From positions 186,001 to 250,000 of the forward strand of contig JAGWYN010000001.1 of the NCBI GenBank assembly GCA_018969295.1: a stretch of 64,000 bases of DNA, in the 5' to 3' direction. Position 1 is the first letter of the stretch. Each line of letters begins with the position of its first letter. Positions 50,754 to 61,592 of this stretch are shown piece after piece. The notes beneath the pieces were generated by a model. It made no database searches and had not been told where the DNA came from. It saw nothing but the letters and a program-made list of their open reading frames with translations. Both the position numbers and the translations under genes were made by a program. The stretch is from Chloroflexota bacterium. GTDB lineage: Bacteria; Chloroflexota; Anaerolineae; Caldilineales; Caldilineaceae.

Positions 50754-52493
50754 CTACACCGGACTGCGGGAGGAGAGGGCTGGCTGGCTGGCAGCGCGCC
50801 AGAGCAGTGCATAGCGTCCTTGGACAGCGACCAGCTCGGCGTGCGTGCCACTCTCGACGATCTGGTCGCCATCCAGTACGACGATGCGCCCTGCTCGCGC
50901 CGCTGTGCTCAGCCGGTGGGCGACCATCAGGGTCGTCCTCCCCTGGGCCAGCTCCTCCAAAGCCTGCTGGATCGCCATCTCAGTCTCGGTGTCCAGCGCC
51001 GAAGTGGCTTCGTCCAGAATCAGGATCGGCGGGTTTTTGAGAAACATCCGGGCGATCGAGACCCGCTGTTTTTGTCCTCCAGACAGCTTGACCCCGCGTT
51101 CCCCGATCAAAGTGTCGAGCCCTTCCGGCAGGCTGCGGATAAACTCCTCCAGCTGTGCCCGCCGGGCAGCGTCCCAGATCGCCTCCTGGCTGGCGCCCAG
51201 CTTGCCGTAGGCAATGTTTTCGCCGATCGTGCCGGCAAACAAGAAGACATCCTGCTGCACAATCCCGATTTGGCGCCGCAGCGACGCCTGGGTCATCGCC
51301 CGTACGTCGATTCCGTCGATCGTGATGCTGCCAGCGTCGACCTCATAAAAACGGGGCAGCAGGCTGCACAGCGTCGTCTTGCCCGTCCCCGACGGCCCCA
51401 CAAAGGCTACGGTCTCTCCAGGCTGGATCGACAGGTTGACCGCACGCAGAACCGGGCGCTGCGGCGTGTAACCAAAGGTGACCTCGGTGTACTGAATCTC
51501 TCCGCACAACGGCCCGACCTCCAGCGCATCTGGCGCGTCCTGGATCTCGGGTTCGGTCTCCAAGATTTCGAGATAGCGTCTGAAGCCGGCGATTCCTTTG
51601 GGGTAGCTTTCGATCACGGCATTGATCTTCTCGATCGGGCGAAAAAAGACATTGGTGAGCAGCAAGAAGGCGACAAATTCACCGTAAGTCAGCTCTCCAG
51701 CGATCACGAACCAGGTGCCGCAGATCATGACAAACAGCGAGACAAAACGCATCAACATGTAGCTGAGCGACAGGCTGAAGGCCATGATCTGGTAGGCAGT
51801 CAATTTGGTCGAGCGATACCGCAGGTTGTCGACGGCAAAGAGCTGGTTTTCGTAGGCTTCGTTGGAAAACGCCTTGACCACCCGGATTCCGCCCACGGTA
51901 TCTTCGATGCGGCTGTTGAACTGAGCGACATCGCGGAAGAGCTGGCGATAGGCGCGGGTCATCTTGCCGCTGAAATACATCGAGACCCAGATGATCGCTG
52001 GAACCACTACAAAGGTCAGCAGCGTCAGCTCCAGATCCAGCCACCCCATCAACACAAAGGCTCCGACCAGGGTCATGACGGCGATGAAAATGTCTTCGGG
52101 CCCGTGGTGCGCCAGCTCGCCGATGTCTTGCAGATCGGTCGTGATGCGGGCGATCAGGTGGCCCGTCTTGGCGTTGTCAAAATAGCGGAAGGAGAGCTTC
52201 TGAATATGCTCGAAGGCCTTGCGCCGCATGTCGGTTTCGATGTTGATCCCCAACATATGGCCCCAGTAGGTCACAACATACTGCAAGAACGTGTTCAAGA
52301 GGTAGATGGCCAGCAGCGCAGCTGTGGCGGAGAGGATCAGCCCCCAGTTCTGGCTGGGGAGCAGCTGGTCGACAAACTGGTTGACCGCCAGCGGAAACCC
52401 GAGCTCCAGCAGACCGACGAGCAAGGCGCAGACAAAGTCGAGCCAAAACAGCCCGAGATAAGGGCGATAGTACGCTGCAAATTGACGTAACAT
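50754..52493 (-). CDS. ABC exporter, fused permease-ATPase
   Basis: A 579-residue half-transporter. The N-terminal half has six transmembrane helices with 'FRYFDNAKTGHLIARITTDLQDI' as coupling region. The ATPase domain has Walker A 'VAFVGPSGTGKTTLCSLL', Q-loop 'IGIVQQDVFLFAGTIGENIAYG', signature 'VKLSGGQKQRVSIARM', Walker B 'ILILDEATSALD' and switch His in 'MVAHRLSTA'. This is the MsbA/multidrug type and would work as a homodimer; lipid, drug or peptide export all remain possible. ATG 52493 has CAGGA 5-6 bases upstream. It is divergent from the alpha-2-macroglobulin gene. Confidence 0.9.
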   Translation of the reverse strand: MLRQFAAYYRPYLGLFWLDFVCALLVGLLELGFPLAVNQFVDQLLPSQNWGLILSATAALLAIYLLNTFLQYVVTYWGHMLGINIETDMRRKAFEHIQKLSFRYFDNAKTGHLIARITTDLQDIGELAHHGPEDIFIAVMTLVGAFVLMGWLDLELTLLTFVVVPAIIWVSMYFSGKMTRAYRQLFRDVAQFNSRIEDTVGGIRVVKAFSNEAYENQLFAVDNLRYRSTKLTAYQIMAFSLSLSYMLMRFVSLFVMICGTWFVIAGELTYGEFVAFLLLTNVFFRPIEKINAVIESYPKGIAGFRRYLEILETEPEIQDAPDALEVGPLCGEIQYTEVTFGYTPQRPVLRAVNLSIQPGETVAFVGPSGTGKTTLCSLLPRFYEVDAGSITIDGIDVRAMTQASLRRQIGIVQQDVFLFAGTIGENIAYGKLGASQEAIWDAARRAQLEEFIRSLPEGLDTLIGERGVKLSGGQKQRVSIARMFLKNPPILILDEATSALDTETEMAIQQALEELAQGRTTLMVAHRLSTAARAGRIVVLDGDQIVESGTHAELVAVQGRYALLWRAASQPALSSRSPV

Positions 52494-52739
52494 AAAGTCC
52501 TGGACTGACAAAAATGGCTGCACAGCCGTGGCCGCAGCGGTGGGTCGATGTCTATAGCATACCCGGATCGGGGCCTTTGTGGGCAATCTGGAACAATCGG
52601 TGCAGCCAGTTCCGTATTGGAGGGAGTTGCATCTGCACACAAAAAGGTCTATGATCGGGGATATACGAACCGTGGATTGGGCTCCAGTCTATGGGACAAC
52701 TTCGACAATTGCACACAAGTCCAGTCAGAAGGAGCTGTC

Positions 52740-55700
52740 ATGTTGGCATATTCGCAAGCACGTCGTCGTTTTGTGCTGGCTCTGTTCAACGGGGTGGTGG
52801 TGGTGTCGATGGTGGTCGGCGCTTTTCTTCCAGCGCTTGCGGCGGTGCGGGTCGTCGACCCTCCTGTCCAGCCAATGGTGGCCCAGCCCTACCCGGAAGG
52901 ATCTCCTATGTCCGACGAAGACCCGACGCCGGCCACGCTCCAGGGGCTGACTTTGCTCCTGGGCGAAGGGGCGGCCGCTCCCTCGCCTGCGTCCCAGCCC
53001 AGCCTGGGGCTGGCCCAGCCGCTTGCCGCCGAGTCGGCTGCGGCGCTGCTTGACCGTCTGCCTCCGCTGCCGGCTGGCGAGGAGGAGGCGGTACCGTTTC
53101 AGCTGCCGCCCCAGTCGCTGCCTCCGCCGCGGGCAGGCGAGACCCTGACCCAAACGTTCCCGCCCCCCCTGGTGGAAGCCCCGCCTCCAGCCGAGACAGG
53201 CCCGCTGGAGGTGCTGCGCTATGCACCCGAGGGGGCGATTTCGATCGCACCCTTTGTCAACGTCACCTTCAACCAGCCGATGGTCCCCCTCGACACGGTG
53301 GAGGCTCTCGACGCGGCGGCGGTCCCGGTGCGCGTCACGCCGGCGCTGCCGGGGCTTTGGAAGTGGCTGGGCACCCGCACCCTTTCCTTCGAGTACCACG
53401 AGGAGGATCTCCACCGTTTTCCCATGGCGACCGTCTACACGGTCGAGGTGCCGGCTGGCACCCGCTCGGCCAGCGGCAGCATCCTGGCCGAGACCGTCTC
53501 CTGGCAGTTCCGCACGCCGCCGCCTACCGTGCTGCAGACCTACCCAAACACCAGCCCGCAGCCGCTGGACACGTTGATTTTCGTCGCCTTCGACCAGCGG
53601 ATCGACCGTGCGGCCGCTGCTGCCACCGTGACCGCCCTGGCGGGCGGGCGCACCTTTCCGCTGCGGTTGGCCACCGCCGAAGAAGTAGCGGCCAATCCAG
53701 AAGTCAACGGCTATGCCCAGCAGGTTGCTGCCGACCGCTGGCTGGCCTTGCGCGCCACCGAGCCCTTCCCGGCCAATACGACGGTTACCGTCCATGTCGG
53801 GCCAGAGACCCCTTCTGCGGAAGGGCCGTTGCGCACCAGCGAAGTCCAGTCGTTTGGGTTCCAGACCTACGCACCCCTGCGTGTGGTCGAGCAGAACTGC
53901 AACGAAGCCCGCTACAGCTGTTATCCGGGCCAGTCATGGTACGTGCGCTTCAACAACCCCCTCGACGAAGAAGCGGTGACCAACGAATCGGTGCAGGTCG
54001 AGCCGGCCATCCCCAATCTGCAGGTGAGCGCCAGCTACGATGGGTTGTGGCTGCAGGGGAACACCGCCGGGCGCACCACCTACCGGGTGACGCTCGACGG
54101 GGCGCTGGCGGACCGCTTTGGCCAGACTTTGGGCGAACCGGTCGAGCTGACGTTCTACACCGGCGACGTCGAGGCCTATCTGAGTGGGCCCGACCGCGCG
54201 TTGGTCACGCTGGACCCGACTGCGGCCAGCCCTGTGTTCCCAATTTACACGATCAACCTGCCCACTGTCCGCCTGCGTGCCTATGCGGTCACGCCGGAGG
54301 ATTGGCCTGCCTATCTGGATTATCGCAACAGCTACTACGGGGATCCCCAGCAGAGTCCGCCAGGGCGCCTGGTTTTGGAGACGAAGGTTGACCTCGACGC
54401 CCCCCAAGACACGCTGACCGAGTCCAGCCTGGATCTGGCCCCTGCGCTGGGGGGGAAGCCGGGCCATCTGATCGTCGTGGTGGATACGCCCCCTTCGCTG
54501 TTGGATCTGCTCTTCCGCAACCGGTACGGGCCGATGGTGCAAACCTGGGTTCAGGTCACCACGCTCGGTGTCGATGTGATCCACGATGCGGCCGACCTGG
54601 CCGCCTGGGTCACCGACCTGCGCGACGGGACCCCGCTCGCCGGTGTCGAGCTGGCGCTGTGGCCTACAGAGCAGAAGGCCACGACCTCTGCCGACGGGAT
54701 GGCGCGTTTTTCACTGCCGCTTTACCCGGCAGCCCAACTGCTGCTGGCCCGCGCCGGCGACGAGCTGGCTTTCCTGCCCAGTGCAAGTGACTACTGGGGG
54801 GGGGGCTGGCAGGCGGTGGAACGGCAGGACGAACTGCGTTGGTGGGTCTTCGACGACCGCCAGATGTACCGGCCCGGGGAGACGGTGCATCTCAAGGGCT
54901 GGCTGCGCACGCTCGGTGCCGGGCCGACCGGAGATCTGCGGCTGGATTCGAGGGCAGATCCACAGGTCGACTACACCGTGCTGGACCCGCAGGGCAACCT
55001 GCTGGCCCAGGGGACCGTCGCCCTGACCGAGCTGGGGGGCTTCGACCTGGCGGTTGCGATCGCCCCCAACAGCAACCTGGGCTACGCCAGTGTCCAGCTC
55101 AGCCTGCGCAACGCAGCGCAGAGTTTCCCCTATTATCACAGTTTCCAGATTCAGGAGTTCCGCCGTCCAGAGTTTGAGGTGACCGCACGCAACGAAAGCA
55201 GCGGCCCCTATTTCCTGGGTGAAGAGGCGGTGGTGGCTGTGGCGGCCCAGTACTACGCCGGCGGCCCGCTGCCCGGGGCCGACACAGCGTGGACGGTTTC
55301 GGCGGCCAAGACAACCTACAACCCGCCCAACTGGCCTGATTTTGTCTTTGGCGAATGGACCCCTTGGTGGTGGGGGGGAGGACCAGGTCGTGCGATAGGC
55401 TATACAGACGGCAGCTATGGTACAGATGCCGTCTATACAGAGAGTGGCTACGGCGGTGAAAGTGTGGGATACACCGCCCGCACCGATCCGACCGGCAGCC
55501 ATTACCTCCAGATGACGTTTGTCTCTGCCCAGCAGCCGCAGCCCTATGCCATCACGGCTGCGGCTGCGGTGATGGATGTCAACCGCCAGACGTGGTCTGC
55601 GCAGACCACGCTGCTGGTTCACCCGGCAGAGCGCTACGTCGGGCTGCGTGGCCGGAGCTCGTTTGTCGAGCAGGGCAGGCCGCTCGAATATGATGTCATT

Positions 55701-58700
55701 GTCACCGACGTCGACGGCAACGCTGCTGCGGGCCATGCGGTCCTTCTGCGCAGCGTGCGGCTGGCGTGGGTCTTCAAACAGGGCGGGTGGGTGCAGCAGG
55801 AGGTGGATGAAGCGCTCTGCGACGTGGTTTCGGCCGACGAGCCGGTTCCTTGCAGCCTGCCGACTGGGGAGGGTGGAGAGTATCGGGTCACGGCCGAGGT
55901 GCGCGATGGGGCCGAACGGCTCAACCGTACCGAGCTGACCGCCTGGGTCAGCGGCGGCGCACTGCTTCCTTCTCGCGATCTGACCCAGCAGCAGGTGCTG
56001 CTGATCCCCGACCAGCAACGCTATGCGCCGGGCGAGACTGCCCGCATTTTGGTGCAGGCCCCCTTCACCGAGGGATCTGGGTTGCTCACTGTTGCGCGCA
56101 GCGGCATCCTCTACACCGAGAATTTCTCGCTCGACGGCGGCAAAGCGGCGCTGGAAATTCCGATCGAGGCAGCCTATCTGCCCACCTTGCAACTTCAAGT
56201 GGATGTCAACGGGTCGGCCCCGCGTCTGGACGATGTCGGCAAACCGGTCGACGGTGCACCGCCCCAACCTGCCTACGCCACCGGTTCGCTGCAGCTGGAC
56301 ATTTCCTTGCTCAGCCGGACGTTGACGGTGGTCGCTACGCCGGATGTCTTGCGTGTCGACCCGGGGGCAGAGACAGGGCTCACCGTGCAGGTCTCCGACG
56401 AGCAGGGCAATCCGGTGCAAGGCGCCGAGCTGGCGGTGGTTGTGGTCGACGAGGCGGTGCTTGCCCTGACCGGGTATACGCTGGCCGACCCGCTGGCCAT
56501 CTTCTACAGTGCCCGCAGCGCCGAGATCAGCAGTTTTTATGGGCGCGGCAGCCTGCTGCTGGCTAATCCGGCCCAGGTGACCCCAGCCTTGGACGGTGTG
56601 GTGATGGACGGCGGCTTTGCAGCGCCGATGGCGACAGCCGCGCGCGAGAGTTTCGAGGCCATGCCGGCTGCGGCCCCGGCGATGGGGGAGATGCCGGCGA
56701 TGGCGGAGGCCAGCAACAAACAAGCTGTCGGCTCATCGATTGCGGTTCGCAGCAATTTTGACCCGCTGGCTCTTTTTGCCCCGGCTGAGCGGACAGGCCC
56801 GGATGGTTCCGTCTATGTGTCCTACAAGCTGCCTGACAACCTGACCCGCTACCGGGTGATGGTGGTGGCGGCGACCGCTCAGCAGTTTGGGGCTGCTGAA
56901 AGCAATGTCACGGCACGGCTGCCGCTGATGGTGCGGCCGTCTGCCCCGCGTTTTCTCAACTTCGGCGACCGCTTCGAGCTCCCTGTCGTCGTCCAGAACC
57001 AGACCGACGTCCCACTGACTGTCGATGTTGTGGCCCGCAGCAGCAATCTGCAGCTGGAGGCCAGCCAGGGGCAGCGGGTGGAGGTGCCCGCCAATGACCG
57101 GGTCGAAGTGCGTTTCGCTGCCGCTGCCGTTGCAGCGGGCACGGCGAGCATTCAGCTGGCCGCGGTCTCCGGCGACTACGCCGACGCCGCCACGGTCCAG
57201 CTGCCTGTCTACACGCCGGCGACCACGGAGGCGTTCGCCACCTACGGCGTGATCGACGATGGGGCGGTTGTCCAGCCGATCGCCCGGCCGCAGGGGGTCT
57301 TTGCCCAGTTCGGTGGGCTGGAACTGAGCACCTCCTCGACTGCGCTGGCCACGCTCACCGACGCCTATCTGTACCTGCATGCCTATCCGTTCGAGTGCTC
57401 GGAGCAATTGGGCGCGCGCCTCTTGAGCGTCGCTGCCCTGCGTGAGGTGCTCACTGCGTTCCAAGCTGCCGGCCTGCCCGCCGATCTTGAGATCGACGCG
57501 GCTGTGCAGCGTGACCTCGAGCGTCTGCGCCAGATGCAGAACCTGGACGGCGGGTTCCCCTACTGGGCGCGTGGCCATGACTCGATCCCCTACAACTCGG
57601 TTTTTGTGACCCATGCCCTGGTCGTCGCCCGCAGCAAAGACTATGCAGTGGCGCAGCCGATGCTCGACGGTGCCATCGGCTATCTGCGCACGGTCGAGCA
57701 GTTTTTCCCAGAGTGGTACAGCGCCCGAACCCGGCACGCCATCAGCAGCTACGCGCTCTTTGTGCGTGCGCTGGCGGGCGACTACGACTACGCTAAAGCG
57801 CGTGCGCTTGCGGCTGAACTGCCGCTGGCCGACCAGAGCCTGGAGGCGCAGGCATGGCTGTGGCAGGTGCTGGCGAGCGACCCTGCTTCGAGCCAGGAGG
57901 TCGCTGCGATCGTGCGCACTCTGAACAACCAGGTTGTGGAGAGCGCGGGCGCTGCCAACTTCGTCGTCTCCTACGACGACCAGGAGTATGTCCTGCTCCA
58001 TTCCAACCGCCGCACCGACGCCGTGATCCTGGATGCGCTCATCGCCCAGGATGCGCAGAGCGACCTGATCGTCAAGCTTGTGGCTGGGCTGATGGAGGGG
58101 CGCCGCAACGGGCGCTGGTCCAACACCCAGGAAAATGTCTTTGTGCTGCTGGCGATGGACCGCTACTTCAACACCTACGAGGCGGTCGACCCTGACTTTG
58201 TGGCGCGTCTGTGGCTGGGCGAGGAGCCCGTGGCCGAACACACCCACCAGGGGCGCACCACACAGACCCAACAGACTGTGGCGCCGATGGAGTGGCTGCT
58301 CCAACAGCCGGAGACGCAGGAACTCGTCATCGACAAAGAGGGGGCTGGCCGGCTCTATTACCGGCTGGGGCTGCGCTATGCCCCGACCGACCTCGACCTT
58401 GACCCGCTCGACCGCGGCTTTGTCGTTGCCCGCACCTACGAGGCGGTGGATGACCCTGCCGACGTCGTGCGCGACGAGGAGGGCACCTGGCAGATCGCAG
58501 CCGGCGCGCGCGTGCGGGTGCGGCTGACCCTGGTGGCGGTCAACCGCCGCTACCATGTCGCGCTGGTCGATCGTCTGCCTGCTGGGTTGGAGATTCTCAA
58601 CCCGGGGCTGGCAGTCTCCGAACCGGTGCCTGCGGACCCCAGCGTCGACAGCCGCTCCTGGTGGTGGGGCCCATGGTACGACCACCAGAACCTGCGCGAC

Positions 58701-58871
58701 GCCGGCGCCGAGGCGTTCACCCCCTTGCTGTGGGACGGCGTCTACGAATACAGCTATGTGGCCCGCGCCACGACGCCGGGCAGCTATGTCGTGCCGCCGG
58801 CTCGGGCGGAAGAGATGTATGCCCCTGAGGTCTTCGGACGCAGCGCCAGCGATCGGGTGGTCGTCCGGTAG
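52740..58871 (+). CDS. Bacterial alpha-2-macroglobulin family protein with thioester motif
   Basis: A 2043-residue exported protein. A signal peptide ends about residue 36 ('FLPALAA'), with no lipobox Cys; a Pro-rich stretch follows. Ig-like domains come next, then the macroglobulin domains, with 'DDRQMYRPGETVHLKGWLRT' as a family landmark and a Tyr/Gly/Thr-rich segment (about 875-925) that could be a bait-like insertion. The thioester motif is 'YPFECSEQLG' with Cys1553, followed by the alpha-helical toroid ('LDGGFPYWARGHDSIPYNSVFVTHAL'-type text). Such proteins trap attacking proteases by covalent capture. The usual partner, penicillin-binding protein 1C, is absent here. AAGGAG lies 7 bases before ATG 52740. 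A terminator follows. Confidence 0.92.
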   Translation: MLAYSQARRRFVLALFNGVVVVSMVVGAFLPALAAVRVVDPPVQPMVAQPYPEGSPMSDEDPTPATLQGLTLLLGEGAAAPSPASQPSLGLAQPLAAESAAALLDRLPPLPAGEEEAVPFQLPPQSLPPPRAGETLTQTFPPPLVEAPPPAETGPLEVLRYAPEGAISIAPFVNVTFNQPMVPLDTVEALDAAAVPVRVTPALPGLWKWLGTRTLSFEYHEEDLHRFPMATVYTVEVPAGTRSASGSILAETVSWQFRTPPPTVLQTYPNTSPQPLDTLIFVAFDQRIDRAAAAATVTALAGGRTFPLRLATAEEVAANPEVNGYAQQVAADRWLALRATEPFPANTTVTVHVGPETPSAEGPLRTSEVQSFGFQTYAPLRVVEQNCNEARYSCYPGQSWYVRFNNPLDEEAVTNESVQVEPAIPNLQVSASYDGLWLQGNTAGRTTYRVTLDGALADRFGQTLGEPVELTFYTGDVEAYLSGPDRALVTLDPTAASPVFPIYTINLPTVRLRAYAVTPEDWPAYLDYRNSYYGDPQQSPPGRLVLETKVDLDAPQDTLTESSLDLAPALGGKPGHLIVVVDTPPSLLDLLFRNRYGPMVQTWVQVTTLGVDVIHDAADLAAWVTDLRDGTPLAGVELALWPTEQKATTSADGMARFSLPLYPAAQLLLARAGDELAFLPSASDYWGGGWQAVERQDELRWWVFDDRQMYRPGETVHLKGWLRTLGAGPTGDLRLDSRADPQVDYTVLDPQGNLLAQGTVALTELGGFDLAVAIAPNSNLGYASVQLSLRNAAQSFPYYHSFQIQEFRRPEFEVTARNESSGPYFLGEEAVVAVAAQYYAGGPLPGADTAWTVSAAKTTYNPPNWPDFVFGEWTPWWWGGGPGRAIGYTDGSYGTDAVYTESGYGGESVGYTARTDPTGSHYLQMTFVSAQQPQPYAITAAAAVMDVNRQTWSAQTTLLVHPAERYVGLRGRSSFVEQGRPLEYDVIVTDVDGNAAAGHAVLLRSVRLAWVFKQGGWVQQEVDEALCDVVSADEPVPCSLPTGEGGEYRVTAEVRDGAERLNRTELTAWVSGGALLPSRDLTQQQVLLIPDQQRYAPGETARILVQAPFTEGSGLLTVARSGILYTENFSLDGGKAALEIPIEAAYLPTLQLQVDVNGSAPRLDDVGKPVDGAPPQPAYATGSLQLDISLLSRTLTVVATPDVLRVDPGAETGLTVQVSDEQGNPVQGAELAVVVVDEAVLALTGYTLADPLAIFYSARSAEISSFYGRGSLLLANPAQVTPALDGVVMDGGFAAPMATAARESFEAMPAAAPAMGEMPAMAEASNKQAVGSSIAVRSNFDPLALFAPAERTGPDGSVYVSYKLPDNLTRYRVMVVAATAQQFGAAESNVTARLPLMVRPSAPRFLNFGDRFELPVVVQNQTDVPLTVDVVARSSNLQLEASQGQRVEVPANDRVEVRFAAAAVAAGTASIQLAAVSGDYADAATVQLPVYTPATTEAFATYGVIDDGAVVQPIARPQGVFAQFGGLELSTSSTALATLTDAYLYLHAYPFECSEQLGARLLSVAALREVLTAFQAAGLPADLEIDAAVQRDLERLRQMQNLDGGFPYWARGHDSIPYNSVFVTHALVVARSKDYAVAQPMLDGAIGYLRTVEQFFPEWYSARTRHAISSYALFVRALAGDYDYAKARALAAELPLADQSLEAQAWLWQVLASDPASSQEVAAIVRTLNNQVVESAGAANFVVSYDDQEYVLLHSNRRTDAVILDALIAQDAQSDLIVKLVAGLMEGRRNGRWSNTQENVFVLLAMDRYFNTYEAVDPDFVARLWLGEEPVAEHTHQGRTTQTQQTVAPMEWLLQQPETQELVIDKEGAGRLYYRLGLRYAPTDLDLDPLDRGFVVARTYEAVDDPADVVRDEEGTWQIAAGARVRVRLTLVAVNRRYHVALVDRLPAGLEILNPGLAVSEPVPADPSVDSRSWWWGPWYDHQNLRDAGAEAFTPLLWDGVYEYSYVARATTPGSYVVPPARAEEMYAPEVFGRSASDRVVVR

Positions 58872-58878
58872 TCGTCTG

Positions 58879-58910
58879 CCTGGCTGGCCCCCTAGAGGGG
58901 GCCAGCCAGG
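58879..58910 (+). terminator. Terminator after the alpha-2-macroglobulin gene
   Basis: A perfect 14-bp stem, arms CCTGGCTGGCCCCC (58879-58892) and GGGGGCCAGCCAGG (58897-58910), with a TAGA loop, followed by only TTTC. It begins 8 bp after the stop codon and 37 bp before the nucleoside phosphorylase gene. Confidence 0.82.
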
Positions 58911-58946
58911 TTTCAGCCCATCCACAACAACAAAAGGCAGATTGGC

Positions 58947-60278
<1,332 letters not shown>

Positions 60279-60350
60279 CAAGGGCGCCGGATCGAAGCGT
60301 CGCGCTCCCCGTACGCCCCTGGGTTTTGGCGTCCCGCAGGCCTGTAGCGC

Positions 60351-61556
60351 TCACCAATCTGTCTGGCTGCGCTCGTGCACAATCCCGTGGTAAAAAGCGA
60401 CCGTCTGGTTTGCGATCTGTCGCCAGCTGTACCGCTCGACGATATCCTGGCGTGCCTGACGGCGGCGGCGGTCAGCAGCGACCGGGTCAGAGAAGAGCTG
60501 CTCCACCGCCCAGGCGATGCTCAAAGGGTCGTTGGGCAGGACGGTCAGCCCGTTTTCCAGATGGCGCACCACCTCCGCCAGCCCTCCGACGCTGGAGACA
60601 ATCACGCTGGCGCCTGCAGCCATCGCCTCCAACGCCACAATCCCAAAAGGCTCGTAGAGGCTGGGAAAGATCGCTGCATCTACCAGGGTGTAGAGGCAGT
60701 CGCGCTCTTCGTCGCTGATGTAGCCCAGAAAATCGATCGAGCGCTCGACGTTGAGTTCGTAGGCCAGCGGCCAGTAGCGCTCGCCATTTTTGCCAGCCAC
60801 CAGCAGCCGTGTCTGTGGGTAGGCAGCCAGCAGACGCGGCATCGCTCGGATCAAAACATGCAGCCCTTTTTCGTAGACGATCCGCCCGACATACAGCAGC
60901 AGATGCTCGCCCTGGGGAGCGTAGCGCTGCCGCAGCGCCGCCCGCTTCTCTTCGGCGCATCGTTCCGCCCTGTCCAGATCGATGCCGTTGGGAATCACCA
61001 CGATCTTGTCGGCGGGCAGGCCGAAGTAATTTTGCAGTTCCTGGCGCATGAAGTCGCTGCAGGCAATCACACGCCAGGCTTCAAAGCTGCACAGCCACTC
61101 CAGCCGGTCGATCTGCGCGCTGGTTTCGCTGGGCAGATGTCCCTGGTGGCGTCCTCGCTCGGTCGCATGGATCGTGGTGACCAGCGGCACCTTCCAACGG
61201 TGTTTGAGCACGATGCCCACCTTGGCCACCAACCAGTCGTGGATATGGATCAGGTCGTAGGCGTGGCACTGGGCGAGCTGCTCGGCACGTTCGATCAGGC
61301 TCTGGTTGCTGGCCACAACGCTGTTGTAGTGATCGAGCGGGTCGAGCGGGGGGGCATCCACACGATGGACAGTCAAAAAAGGCGAACACACTTCTTCGTA
61401 CAGCCCCCCTGCGTACCGGGTGGTGAGCACATCGACCGACAACCGTCCTTCCAGCGCCGGAAGTCCGCTCAGCACCGGCACCAGTTCCGCCACATGTTTT
61501 CCCATCCCCCCAACGACATAGGGGGGGTATTCCCAAGAGATCAACAGCACACGCAT
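60351..61556 (-). CDS. GT4-family glycosyltransferase (glycogen synthase-like)
   Basis: A 401-residue GT-B glycosyltransferase of family 4. The N-terminus 'LLISWEYPPYVVGGMGKHVAEL' has the acceptor-site Gly-rich loop. 'VVIPNGIDLDRAER' and 'LLLYVGRIVYEKGLHVLIRAMPRLL' lead into the donor domain, and the nucleotide-sugar EX7E motif is 'EPFGIVALEAMAAGASVIVSSVGGLAEVV'. It would add a sugar from UDP- or ADP-glucose or a similar donor to an unknown acceptor; maltose-1-phosphate or glycogen-type synthesis is possible. ATG 61556 lies 15 bases after AGGAG, while TTG 61571 lies too close, so the start is uncertain by five codons. Confidence 0.88.
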   Translation of the reverse strand: MRVLLISWEYPPYVVGGMGKHVAELVPVLSGLPALEGRLSVDVLTTRYAGGLYEEVCSPFLTVHRVDAPPLDPLDHYNSVVASNQSLIERAEQLAQCHAYDLIHIHDWLVAKVGIVLKHRWKVPLVTTIHATERGRHQGHLPSETSAQIDRLEWLCSFEAWRVIACSDFMRQELQNYFGLPADKIVVIPNGIDLDRAERCAEEKRAALRQRYAPQGEHLLLYVGRIVYEKGLHVLIRAMPRLLAAYPQTRLLVAGKNGERYWPLAYELNVERSIDFLGYISDEERDCLYTLVDAAIFPSLYEPFGIVALEAMAAGASVIVSSVGGLAEVVRHLENGLTVLPNDPLSIAWAVEQLFSDPVAADRRRRQARQDIVERYSWRQIANQTVAFYHGIVHERSQTDW

Positions 61557-61592
61557 GCGCTCAGCCGACAACTCCTTTCGGACCAGAGGGGT

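Noticed and set aside
54711..56723. 670-residue open frame on the minus strand
   Set aside because: It lies entirely opposite the alpha-2-macroglobulin gene, which has clear family motifs. The antisense frame is open because of GC-rich codon bias and shows no protein-like domain.
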